A stretch of DNA of 64,000 nucleotides from CAYTLW01 sp964438735 (GTDB taxonomy: Bacteria > Myxococcota_A > UBA9042), in assembly GCA_964438735.1 (NCBI GenBank), contig CAYTLW010000017.1, forward strand, positions 1 to 64,000. Direction: 5' to 3'. The first letter of the stretch is position 1. Every line of letters begins with the position of its first letter. Below the pieces are notes generated by a model that saw nothing but the letters and a program-made list of their open reading frames with translations, was not told the DNA's origin and made no database searches. The position numbers were made by a program, and so were the translations under genes. This document shows, one piece after another, positions 53,748 through 61,348 of the stretch.

Positions 53748-54734
53748 CTACAACAGGTCGGCGACCGTATCCCGCTCGTTGCACAACTCGGCCACGGTGG
53801 CGTCGACCTTGCCGCGGGCCCAATCCGACCAGGTCAGTCCCTGGACGATCTCGTAGCCACCGGCGCCGTCGGAGCGCACCGGGAACGAGAAGTAGAGGCC
53901 TTCTGGCACGCCGTAGGAGCCATCGGACAAGACGGCGGCGGAGAACCAGTCGCCGGCAGGCGTCTCGGCCTGGAACGAACGGATGTGGTCGATGGTCGCG
54001 TTGGCGGCGGACGCCGCGCTGGACTTGCCACGGGCGCCGATGATCTCGGCGCCGCGCTTCTGCACGCGGGTGACGAAATCGCCGCGCAGCCAGTCCAGGT
54101 CGCCGATCACGTCGGATACGGGCTGGCCCTTGATGCGGGCGTTCTCGAAATCGGGGTACTGGGTCGCGCTGTGGTTGCCCCAGATGGTCACGTGGCTGAT
54201 GTCCTTGTTCTCGACACCGGCTTTGGTGGCCAGTTGGGCGATGGCGCGATTCTGATCGAGCCGGGTCAGGGCCGCGAAGCGCTCGCCGGGCACGCCGGGG
54301 CAGTTGGCGGCGGCGATCAAGGTGTTCGTATTGCAGGGGTTGCCGACAACGACGACGCGCAGGTCGTCGGCGCCGCGCTCCAACGCCTTGCCCTGACCGA
54401 CAAAGATCGGTCCGTTGCCGCGGATCAGGTCACCGCGGAGCATGCCGGGGCCACGGGGCTTGGCGCCCACCAGGACGGCCCAGTTGGCGCCGTCAAAGGC
54501 CACGTTCTCGTCACCGGTGACAGTGATGTCCACCAGGGTGTCGAAGCCGCAATCCATCAACTCCATCGCCACGCCGCCAGCGGCCTTCTGAACCTCGTCG
54601 ATCGGCAGATCGAGAAGACGCAGATGAACCGGGACGTCGGGTCCGAAAGTCTCTCCGGAAGCGAGTCGGAAGAGCAGGCTGTAGCAAATCTGGCCGGCGG
54701 CGCCGGTCACGGCGACATTCATGGGAGTGGTCAT
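53748..54734 (-). CDS. mdh: Malate dehydrogenase (NAD type, SF1)
   Basis: 328 residues. NAD fold VAVTGAAGQICYSLLFRL, in which the usual Gly after QI is Cys here; LVGAKPRGPGMLRGDL with substrate arginines; VVVGNPCNTN; TRLDQNRA; and the catalytic His in WGNHSATQYPD. This is the long-chain (about 328-residue) form common in many bacteria, oxidising malate to oxaloacetate. GAGG precedes the ATG. First gene of the leftward operon with sdhCAB, so two successive TCA steps are encoded together. Confidence 0.96.
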   Translation of the reverse strand: MTTPMNVAVTGAAGQICYSLLFRLASGETFGPDVPVHLRLLDLPIDEVQKAAGGVAMELMDCGFDTLVDITVTGDENVAFDGANWAVLVGAKPRGPGMLRGDLIRGNGPIFVGQGKALERGADDLRVVVVGNPCNTNTLIAAANCPGVPGERFAALTRLDQNRAIAQLATKAGVENKDISHVTIWGNHSATQYPDFENARIKGQPVSDVIGDLDWLRGDFVTRVQKRGAEIIGARGKSSAASAANATIDHIRSFQAETPAGDWFSAAVLSDGSYGVPEGLYFSFPVRSDGAGGYEIVQGLTWSDWARGKVDATVAELCNERDTVADLL

Positions 54735-54853
54735 GGCAACCTCGTGCCTGGTGGTGAGTGAGGGCAGAAGCCCGCTCTCAGGGCGGGAACCGTGGCATCA
54801 AAGCCCTGGCGATCAGGCGTGTCAAGGGCGGTCACGGGTCCGCGTAATGTGGA

Positions 54854-55306
54854 TCAACCGGTAGCCGGCTCGGGTTCGCCGGTGTCTGCCGCGCCCTCTG
54901 CCAGCAAGGCATCTGCGGCTTGTTCAGCGAGCTCGTTGCGCTCGACGCCGCGCAGGTGGAGTACGTGATCGGAAAATGAGACTTCTTCCCAGCGCTGTCC
55001 GGTGAAGGGTTCCCTGCCGTCCTCCAGGTACCTGGCGAAGAAGTGGCCGAGGAAGTCGTAGATGATGTCGCGCGCACGTGCGACCGCCAGTCCGTCGATG
55101 GTCAAGTCCAGACGACACTCCACGCCATAGACATGGCTGCGATCAGCGCGCGCCAGCTCCCACCTTATGCTCAGCCAGTTGCCGCTACGCCATCCGCTGA
55201 CGTTGATCGTCTCGTCGGGCCGCATGTGTCCGGCGTAGAGGCGGTCGAGCATCCGCCGCACGCGCCGCGCCTCGAATTCGCCGATGACCGACTGCTCGGT
55301 TGCCAT
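54854..55306 (-). CDS. Hypothetical protein
   Basis: 150 residues, soluble, with a mixed composition and no signal peptide or Cys cluster. It has a basic start (FEARRVRRMLDRLYAGHM), strands (NWLSIRWELA, VYGVECRLDLTIDG) and a helix (DIIYDFLGHFFARYLEDG), and a low-complexity C-terminus. No family recognised. It lies 119 bases upstream of mdh on the same strand and could be its leader gene. An imperfect GC hairpin without a T-run lies between them. Confidence 0.55.
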   Translation of the reverse strand: MATEQSVIGEFEARRVRRMLDRLYAGHMRPDETINVSGWRSGNWLSIRWELARADRSHVYGVECRLDLTIDGLAVARARDIIYDFLGHFFARYLEDGREPFTGQRWEEVSFSDHVLHLRGVERNELAEQAADALLAEGAADTGEPEPATG

Positions 55307-55324
55307 GCCGCCCCCGCGCGACCC

Positions 55325-56089
55325 TCAGATGCGTCGCCAGAGATCGAGCGTCGGCATCACGGGTGAGGAAAAGGGCTGCGCGTCGGTCTCGCCGGTGACG
55401 CTGCGGAAGCCGAAATCGCCGATGCTCAGGCCGATGCGGAAATGCCAGGCCTCCCAACTCTCCAGGTCCGTATCCCAGGCCACGGTGACCACCGGCGTAT
55501 CGAGACCGAGCCCGCCGGCACTCCAACGCAGATAGGTGTTGATCGCGACCAGGTCGCGCTCGCTGACCAGCAGGTGCGCGGAGGTGGTCAGCGCGACGCC
55601 TCCCGCCACGTCGCGATCGCCCGAAGTCGCCCCGGATACGATGTGCCCGGCCAGACCCGCGCCGGCGGTCAGCACCAGGCGGTCCATGAGAAAGAGGCTG
55701 CCCATGACGCCCAGATGGAACTCGCCCACCTGGAGGCCCGGCAGGTGGTCCTGGGTCTCGCTGAACAGGCCCTGCTTGTAGCCGCCAAAGAGCGAAATCA
55801 TGCCGTATGACTCGTCCACCAAGCGCAAGCGGGCGTTGACGTTCGGCAGGAGCAAGAGGTCGAAGATCGGGTGGGTCTCGATGGTCAACGAGTCGAGGAT
55901 TCCATACGCCACCGGAGAGGTCAGGCCGACGCGAATCTCGCCGCGCTCGAGCACCTGGGCGGTTCCTTGAGCGATCGAGCGCGGATGCTTCCAGACCGCT
56001 TCCGAAGCCGCAGGGGCCCACAGAATGCAGGCGCAGATCAGCGCGGCCGCAGCCCGGGTCGGAGGCGATACTGGTCGACGGAGGTGCAG
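55325..56089 (-). CDS. Exported beta-barrel-like protein, probable non-standard start
   Basis: About 255 residues if read from a CTG at 56089. The part after GTG 55954 (209 residues) is alternating amphipathic strands (RVGLTSPVAYG, LVLTAGAGLAGHIV, WHFRIGLSIGDFGFRS) consistent with an outer-membrane barrel. Upstream in the same open frame is an obvious signal peptide, RAAAALICACILWAPAASEA, but no ATG, GTG or TTG precedes it before the in-frame stop at 56153-56155. CTG at 56089 follows GGGAG by five bases and would give a normal signal peptide. The alternatives are a sequencing error or a cytoplasmic form from 55954. Lies 18 bases upstream of the preceding hypothetical gene. Confidence 0.5.
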   Translation of the reverse strand: MHLRRPVSPPTRAAAALICACILWAPAASEAVWKHPRSIAQGTAQVLERGEIRVGLTSPVAYGILDSLTIETHPIFDLLLLPNVNARLRLVDESYGMISLFGGYKQGLFSETQDHLPGLQVGEFHLGVMGSLFLMDRLVLTAGAGLAGHIVSGATSGDRDVAGGVALTTSAHLLVSERDLVAINTYLRWSAGGLGLDTPVVTVAWDTDLESWEAWHFRIGLSIGDFGFRSVTGETDAQPFSSPVMPTLDLWRRI

Positions 56090-56322
56090 GTGGACTCCCA
56101 GGGCAGCGACGGACCCGCTCGCGTGGTGGCTCCGGCGCGCCTGACAACGAGGTTATGGTATCGACCGCCAATGGCAAATGATGCTTGACAAAGTCCCGCG
56201 TGACCCTTATTTCCCCCGCCTTGCCCCGGCCTGTGCGGCACGGGGCGCCCGACCACCCGGCGACCAGCGTCAGGCGATTGGGAAAACGCCGGCGCCCACA
56301 GGGGGTTTCGGTGACGTATGCG

Positions 56323-56351
56323 TTGACAAGGAAAGCAAAAACACCTAAACA
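56323..56351 (+). promoter_or_regulatory. Promoter-like site before tRNA-Val
   Basis: TTGACA (56323-56328), a perfect -35, is followed after 17 bases by TAAACA (56346-56351), a weak -10 matching at three positions. It would start a transcript roughly 50 bases before tRNA-Val. The space from the barrel gene to the tRNA is about 310 bases and shows no other gene. Confidence 0.45.
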
Positions 56352-56407
56352 GCGTGGCGCCCGAACGCCTCCCCAGCAGGGGTCGTCGACGGGAGCCAGG
56401 GCTCGAC

Positions 56408-56485
56408 AGGCGCGTAGCTCAGTTTGGTTAGAGCACCACGTTGACATCGTGGGGGTCAGCGGTTCAAGTCCGCTCGTGCCTACCA
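56408..56485 (+). tRNA. tRNA-Val (GAC)
   Basis: Complete cloverleaf: acceptor AGGCGCG (56408-56414) pairs with 56475-56481 with one G-U, a ten-base D loop, anticodon stem closing loop TTGACAT with anticodon GAC at 56443-56445, five-base variable loop, T arm with TTCAAGT, discriminator A at 56482 and CCA encoded at 56483-56485. No terminator is seen before infC, 60 bases on, so it may be read through into the ribosomal operon. Confidence 0.93.
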
Positions 56486-56545
56486 AAGGGTGTGCTTTCC
56501 GGGATTTCCCTGTCACGCCGATTGTAGAATGAGGTCGCTTTCTGA

Positions 56546-57154
56546 ATGAGATTTCGTGGCTCCAGGGGAGATGAACGAGGCCGCACACGCGAGCCCAGGA
56601 TCAACCATCGAATCCGCGTGCCGGAGGTCAGACTTGTCGGCGTAGATGCCGAACAGCTGGGGATCGTATCCGTCGAGACGGCCATGCGACTGGCCGAGGA
56701 GAACGGAGTCGATCTGGTCGAGGTGGCGCCGCAGGCGCGACCGCCGGTCTGCCGGCTGATGGACTACGGCAAGTTCAAGTACAAGCAGAAGAAGCAGAAG
56801 CAGGAGGCCAAGCGCAGCTCGACACATGTGGAGGTCAAAGAGGTCAAGTTCCGGCCCAAGACCGAAAAGCATGACTTCGAGACCAAGATGAACCGGGCCA
56901 TGCGCTTCTTGAGCGCTGGCAACCGGGTCAAGGTCACCATCATGTTCCGCGGCCGCGAGCTGGCCTACACGGAGACGCAGCGTCACAGGCTGCTGGAGAT
57001 CGCAGAGACCCTCAACGAAATCGCCCAGGTCGACGTCCCACCGAAGATGGAAGGACGGACCATGAGTATGATGCTCAATCCCAGGCGTGGAGCAGCCGAG
57101 AAGGCGGCCAGGGACAAGGCGAAGAGCGAGGCGAAGAGGGAAGAGAACGAGTAG
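56546..57154 (+). CDS. infC: Translation initiation factor IF-3
   Basis: 202 residues. The N-terminal domain begins INHRIRVPEVRLVGVDAEQLGIV, then a basic linker (YGKFKYKQKKQKQEAKR) and the C-terminal domain (VKEVKFRPKTEKHDFETK, VTIMFRGRE, MSMMLNP). IF-3 binds the 30S subunit, checks start codons and prevents subunit joining. A start at ATG 56546 gives about 15 residues before the conserved domain; IF-3 genes often use AUU, but no better candidate was needed here. First gene of the infC-rpmI-rplT-ihfA-merR series. Confidence 0.95.
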   Translation: MRFRGSRGDERGRTREPRINHRIRVPEVRLVGVDAEQLGIVSVETAMRLAEENGVDLVEVAPQARPPVCRLMDYGKFKYKQKKQKQEAKRSSTHVEVKEVKFRPKTEKHDFETKMNRAMRFLSAGNRVKVTIMFRGRELAYTETQRHRLLEIAETLNEIAQVDVPPKMEGRTMSMMLNPRRGAAEKAARDKAKSEAKREENE

Positions 57155-57235
57155 CGAGCCGCCCGGATCACCCCGAGCGGCCCGGCGGCAGGAAGAGCGG
57201 CGAGCCAACGTGACGTCGCGGATCGGAGAATCACG

Positions 57236-57433
57236 ATGCCCAAGATGAAGACCCGCAGAGGAGCCAAGAAGCGCTTCCTGATCCGCAAAAGCGGCAAGAT
57301 CAAGAGCGGTCGGGCCTATCGCCGGCACCTGCTCGAGCACAAGGGACGCAAGCTCAAGCGCAAGCTGCGCTTGACCAGCCACCTCGCCCGTGCAGACGCC
57401 GCTGCGGTTCGCCGCCAGCTGCCCTACGGCTGA
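57236..57433 (+). CDS. rpmI: 50S ribosomal protein L35
   Basis: 65 residues, the normal size, with the family start PKMKTRRGAKKRF, a basic middle and the RAYRRHLLEHKGRKLKRKL stretch. Eighty-one bases after infC and 20 before rplT. Confidence 0.96.
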   Translation: MPKMKTRRGAKKRFLIRKSGKIKSGRAYRRHLLEHKGRKLKRKLRLTSHLARADAAAVRRQLPYG

Positions 57434-57453
57434 GCCAAGGAAGGAGAAGAGCC

Positions 57454-57807
57454 ATGCCCAGAGTACGCAGAGGCTTCACTGGCCACAGACGCCACAAGAA
57501 GTTCCTCAAGATGGCCAAGGGAATGCGCGGCGGACGTTCGCGTCTGTACCGTACGGCGCGCGAGCAGGTCCTGCGTGGCCTGAAGATCGCCTACAAGGAG
57601 CGTCGGCGTAAGAAGCGCCAGTTCCGCGCCCTTTGGATCGTGCGCATCAACGCCAGCGCCCGGGCGCTCGGAACCAAGTATTCCGTGCTGACCCACTGGC
57701 TGCGCAAGGCGGATGTGGGCCTGGATCGCAAGGTCCTGGCCGAGATGGCGCTGAAGGATTTCGACGGGTTCAAGGCAGTGGTGGACAAGGTCCGCCCGGC
57801 GGCTTGA
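57454..57807 (+). CDS. rplT: 50S ribosomal protein L20
   Basis: 117 residues of typical length, beginning PRVRRGFTGHRRHKKFLKMAKGMRG by position 57457-57530, with RARQ/LWIVRINAS landmarks. AAGGAG lies before the ATG. L20 is known to repress its own operon in other bacteria by binding the mRNA; no such site was looked for in detail here. Followed directly by ihfA, where pheS and pheT would usually sit. Confidence 0.96.
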   Translation: MPRVRRGFTGHRRHKKFLKMAKGMRGGRSRLYRTAREQVLRGLKIAYKERRRKKRQFRALWIVRINASARALGTKYSVLTHWLRKADVGLDRKVLAEMALKDFDGFKAVVDKVRPAA

Positions 57808-57854
57808 AAAGCGACGCTATACGCAACATACGAACCGACAATTGGAGTGATGGG

Positions 57855-58133
57855 ATGACCAAGGCCGATATCGTTGAGAGTGTCTACGAGAAGCTGGGCG
57901 GCTTCAGCAAGCGCGAAGCAGCCGAGATCGTCGAGCTGGTTTTTGAGACCCTGAAGGAGACGCTGGCCAGTGGCGAGAAGGTCAAGATCAGTGGCTTCGG
58001 CAACTTCGTCGTGCGCGAGAAGAAGGCCCGCATGGGCCGCAATCCGCAGACCGACGATCCGATCGAGATCTCGGCGCGGCACGTCCTGACGTTCAAGCCC
58101 TCGCAGGTTCTCAAGCAGACCCTGAACAACTGA
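57855..58133 (+). CDS. ihfA: Integration host factor subunit alpha
   Basis: 92 residues of the HU/IHF family. It begins TKADIVESVYEKLGGFSKREA and has SGFGNFVVREKKARMGRNPQT, with the Pro in the DNA-intercalating arm, and ISARHVLTFKPSQ. The MGRNP arm and the MerR gene just after it match IHF-alpha rather than HU. It bends DNA and acts with a beta subunit not in this window. The start is at the ATG within GATGGGATG at 57855. Confidence 0.93.
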   Translation: MTKADIVESVYEKLGGFSKREAAEIVELVFETLKETLASGEKVKISGFGNFVVREKKARMGRNPQTDDPIEISARHVLTFKPSQVLKQTLNN

Positions 58134-58272
58134 GCGGTCAGCGCGCAGTTTGCGCGGCCCTCAGCAGACCCACCCACGCCGGCCACGGCGCGGCCTTCGG
58201 GGGGTCTTGCGTCCTGTTGCGAGCCGTGTTCCCATGTCGTCCAGCCCTGCGCAGGGTCGCAGGCCAACGAAC

Positions 58273-58809
58273 ATGATGGCCGGCCGACAAACAATCGATC
58301 TTCCGGACAAGGTCTACTTTCGCATCGGCGAAGTGGCGCGGGCGCTCGATCTCAGGCCCCACGTCGTGCGCTTCTGGCAGAAGGAGTTTCCCTCCATCCG
58401 GCCTGAGCGTTCGCGCTCCGGTCGATTCCTCTATACGCGAACGACCGTCGAGCACATCGCGCTGATCCGCAGATTGCTGCACGAAGAGGGCTACACGATC
58501 CAGGGCGCCAGGAAGGCGATCCGGGATCGTTCTCGCGCTCGCACGTCGAGCTCCTCACCTGGCGGAGGCGAATCCACCGAGACTGCAGCGACGGCCGAGG
58601 GCGACGGCCCCCAAGCGGCCAGCGGTTCCGCACCCGCCGACGCTGCACGTATCGCCGAGTTGGAAGCGGCGCTGGCACAGTCGGGCGATGAGCAGAAGGC
58701 CGCCCTGGCTCGTCTGCAGGTGCTGCAGGCACGACACGAGAAGCTGTGCGAGACGATATGCAAACAGGGCGGCCAGATGCTCGCCCTGCTTGGCGAGTCT
58801 GGCGACTGA
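58273..58809 (+). CDS. MerR family transcriptional regulator
   Basis: About 178 residues from the ATG at 58273; the frame is open to 58150, and 58234 is another start. The winged helix-turn-helix YFRIGEVARALDLRPHVVRFW is followed by FLYTRTTVEHIALIRRLLHEEGYTI, all in the first 80 residues. The C-terminal part has a Ser/Ala-rich linker and a coiled coil (ARIAELEAALAQSGDEQKAALARLQVLQARH), without metal-binding Cys. Such a gene directly after ihfA is common in Deltaproteobacteria. Its stop overlaps the ATG of the TPR lipoprotein (TGATG). Confidence 0.88.
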   Translation: MMAGRQTIDLPDKVYFRIGEVARALDLRPHVVRFWQKEFPSIRPERSRSGRFLYTRTTVEHIALIRRLLHEEGYTIQGARKAIRDRSRARTSSSSPGGGESTETAATAEGDGPQAASGSAPADAARIAELEAALAQSGDEQKAALARLQVLQARHEKLCETICKQGGQMLALLGESGD

Positions 58810-59813
58810 TGCATCGACAACTGCTTGTTGTACCGCTCCTGGTGGCGGTGGCCCTGAGTTGCGGCGGCGATCGCAAGCTGCTGCTCGATCGCGATCGGGG
58901 GCTGACCGATCGACCCATCCTGCCTGGCGTGGCGAGGGAGCCGCTGCGTGGACAGCTGATCGAAGCGATGGTGCACCTTCGCAAGGGCGACCTGGACGCC
59001 GCCACCAAGAAGTTGCACGCCCATTTGAAGACCAAACCCGACTCGGCCTTGGCCCACTACCACCTGGGCCTGATCCACATGGACGAGGATCGCTTCGAGC
59101 CGGCGCGGCATCACCTCAGCCAGGCCAGGAAGCTGGATCCGATGCTATTCGGTGCTTCCGGCAATCTCGGGGTGCTGTATCTGCGCAACGGCGAGGAGAT
59201 CGCGGCCTTGCGGGCGCTGTTGCAGGCCGCCCGGGTGGCCCCGGAAGATGGTCGAGTGAACACGAACCTGGGCAACGTGATGGCCCGTCGGGGCCGGTGG
59301 GCGGAGGCGGTCAAGCACTACGCCACCGCGCTCAAGGCGACGCCCGGGCACGCCACCATGATGTACAATCTGGCCCTGGCCCATCACCTGCGGCATCGGC
59401 ATAAGAAGGCGCTCGCGCTGCTCGAAGAGGCGCTGATGTATCGGCCCGGATTCGCCCTTGGCCGAGCCTTGAGGGTGGCATGCTTGCAGTCGCTCGGCCG
59501 GCTGCCGGAGGCGCTCGCGGCGGCCCGGTCGGACCTGGAGAAGATCCGGCCCATGGCCGAGTCGCATGTGGTGCTGGGCCGCGCGCTATTGGCCAGCAAG
59601 GATGTGCCTGCAGCCCTGGAATCCCTGTACACGGCCATCGAATTGGAGCCGGATAACGCGGTCGCCGTGTTGGCGCTCGGCGAGGTGCTGGACGCCACTG
59701 GCAAGAAGCCAGAGGCGGCGGTGATGTATCGTCGATTCCTGAAGATCAGGTCTCGTCGATTCGAAGATGGCGTGCGAATCCGCCGTCGCCTGCGACAGAT
59801 CGCCGGCAGCTGA
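58809..59813 (+). CDS. TPR-repeat lipoprotein
   Basis: 334 residues. Lipobox ALSCG with Cys near residue 18, then about seven tetratricopeptide units covering most of the mature protein (PDSALAHYHLGLIHMDED, FGASGNLGVLYLRNGE, GRVNTNLGNVMARRGRW, PGHATMMYNLALAHHLRH, PDNAVAVLALGEVLDATGK). Probably outer-membrane anchored, facing the periplasm, as a docking platform for partner proteins. Translationally coupled to the merR gene. Similar to the TPR lipoproteins of pilus and envelope assembly machines, but no partner is encoded nearby. Confidence 0.82.
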   Translation: MHRQLLVVPLLVAVALSCGGDRKLLLDRDRGLTDRPILPGVAREPLRGQLIEAMVHLRKGDLDAATKKLHAHLKTKPDSALAHYHLGLIHMDEDRFEPARHHLSQARKLDPMLFGASGNLGVLYLRNGEEIAALRALLQAARVAPEDGRVNTNLGNVMARRGRWAEAVKHYATALKATPGHATMMYNLALAHHLRHRHKKALALLEEALMYRPGFALGRALRVACLQSLGRLPEALAAARSDLEKIRPMAESHVVLGRALLASKDVPAALESLYTAIELEPDNAVAVLALGEVLDATGKKPEAAVMYRRFLKIRSRRFEDGVRIRRRLRQIAGS

Positions 59814-59825
59814 ACGCGGAGCCCC

Positions 59826-60611
59826 ATGAACAACGGATCGAGCCGTGGCAGTCGGCCCCGCTCGCTGCTCCACGCGCCCGATGAAGCGCTGCAAGGCATC
59901 CGCATGCTGGCCACCGATGTGGATGGCAGCATGACCGTCGCGCACGAGATCCCGGCGTCCGTTGTGGCGGCCGTGACAGCGCTGACAACGGCAGGCGTCG
60001 AGGTGGTACCCACCACTGGCAGGCCCGCCGCCGAGGCGCACGCCCTGGCCCGCTACCTGCCAGGCGTCCGTCGCGCTATCGCCGAGAACGGAGCTGTGCT
60101 GGTCGAACCCGAAGAACACTTCGAGCGACTGTGGCCGAACGCCGATCGGCAGCGATTGTTGCGCTTCGGCAGACAAGTGGCGCGCTCAGGGCCGCCGTTG
60201 CAGGCCACCGGGGATCACTTTGCCCGACTGGTGGACGTGGCCTTCCGCCGCGACGGTCGTGACGAGACGAGCCTGCTGATCATGCAGCAAGAGGCCGCCG
60301 CCGAAGGCATCGAGATGGTGTGGTCGTCGGTCCATATCCATTTCAGCGAGGTGGTGCCCGACAAGGGCATCGCGGTCCTGGAGCTGGCTGGCCGATCCAA
60401 TCTCGACGGCCAGGCGGTCGCTACGGTGGGCGACTCGCCCAACGACGCAGGGTTGTGGACCCCCGGTCGGTTCGGATTGACCGTCGGCCTGGCGGCTCAG
60501 CCCGAAGACCTGGGAGCCATCGCGGCCTGGCCCCGCTGGCTGGCGCCTGCTGGGGCGCCGGGCTGGGTGCTGTTGGCCGAACGAATCCTTGGCGCGCTCG
60601 CGTCCCCGTAG
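59826..60611 (+). CDS. HAD-superfamily phosphatase (Cof/mannosyl-3-phosphoglycerate phosphatase-like)
   Basis: 261 residues. Motif I is ATDVDGSMT with nucleophile and acid/base Asp, motif II TTGRPAAEA, Lys near VVPDKGIAV, and motif IV GDSPNDAGLW. The large cap of about 110 residues between motifs II and III makes it HAD-IIB. Substrate is probably a sugar or sugar-acid phosphate. GGAG precedes the ATG. It ends 26 bases before the convergent methyltransferase gene; the next rightward gene is not in this window. Confidence 0.85.
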   Translation: MNNGSSRGSRPRSLLHAPDEALQGIRMLATDVDGSMTVAHEIPASVVAAVTALTTAGVEVVPTTGRPAAEAHALARYLPGVRRAIAENGAVLVEPEEHFERLWPNADRQRLLRFGRQVARSGPPLQATGDHFARLVDVAFRRDGRDETSLLIMQQEAAAEGIEMVWSSVHIHFSEVVPDKGIAVLELAGRSNLDGQAVATVGDSPNDAGLWTPGRFGLTVGLAAQPEDLGAIAAWPRWLAPAGAPGWVLLAERILGALASP

Positions 60612-60637
60612 GGCCTCGCTTGGCTTGCCCGCAACGC

Positions 60638-61348
60638 TCAGTCGGTCTTGCGGTGGGACCCGGATTCGTCGGCCAGGTCGCCATATTCGCGGCGCACGGC
60701 GCGGGCATTGCGGATCCCGTACTCCAGCCACCGGCGACGTAGACGCCACTGTCGATCCAGGGGCACGTCGCCGCGGCCGCCGAGCTCTTTGCGACGTGGC
60801 GGAACCACCGCGTGCAGACACAGGGCCAGGGCGACGGAAAGATTGAACGATTGCACCATGCCCGCCATGGGCAGGATGAAGCGCTGATCGGCGGCCTGTC
60901 GCATGCCGTCTGTGACGCCTTCGACCTCGTTGCCCACCACCAGCGCGATGGGGCCCTCCACCGGCAGTTCATCCAGGGTCTGCGTGGCCTCCAAATCGCT
61001 CACCCACAGGGCGAAGCCGGCAGCGCGGAGTTGCTCGATGGCGCCGGCGGTGGTCTTGTGGCGATGCGTCGTCAGCCAGCGATCGGCGCTCATGGTGATA
61101 CCGGTCGGCGGGCGATAGCCGTGCAGCTCGGTGATGATGTGCACGTCCTGCAGGCCGAATCCCTCGCAGCTGCGCATGCAGGCGGCCACGTTGTGGGGAT
61201 CCCAGACGTTTTCGAACACGGCGGTGACCGAGGCCAGGCGCTGGTCGAGCACCCCGTCCAGACGGGCGAGGCGGGCGTCGCTGACCAGATCTTCCAAGAC
61301 GTCGACCGCGGGCCATCGCCGCGAGGACTCGTCGCGCGATTCGCTCAC
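60638..61348 (-). CDS. trmH: TrmH-type tRNA (guanosine-2'-O-)-methyltransferase
   Basis: 236 residues of the SpoU/TrmH SPOUT family. Motif 1 is NVWDPHNVAACMRSCEGFG with Asn and Arg, motif 2 VVGNEVEGV, motif 3 ILPMAGMVQSFNLSVA with Asn/Ser of the knot that binds SAM. These match TrmH, which methylates G18 of tRNA, better than RlmB. It has an about 50-residue C-terminal extension ending in a basic helix. The GTG start overlaps the stop of the DsbA-fusion gene (GTGA). Confidence 0.87.
   Translation of the reverse strand: MSESRDESSRRWPAVDVLEDLVSDARLARLDGVLDQRLASVTAVFENVWDPHNVAACMRSCEGFGLQDVHIITELHGYRPPTGITMSADRWLTTHRHKTTAGAIEQLRAAGFALWVSDLEATQTLDELPVEGPIALVVGNEVEGVTDGMRQAADQRFILPMAGMVQSFNLSVALALCLHAVVPPRRKELGGRGDVPLDRQWRLRRRWLEYGIRNARAVRREYGDLADESGSHRKTD

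Noticed and set aside
54770..54800. Hairpin upstream of mdh considered as a terminator
   Set aside because: The stem is imperfect and no T-run follows on either strand, so it is not supported as an intrinsic terminator.
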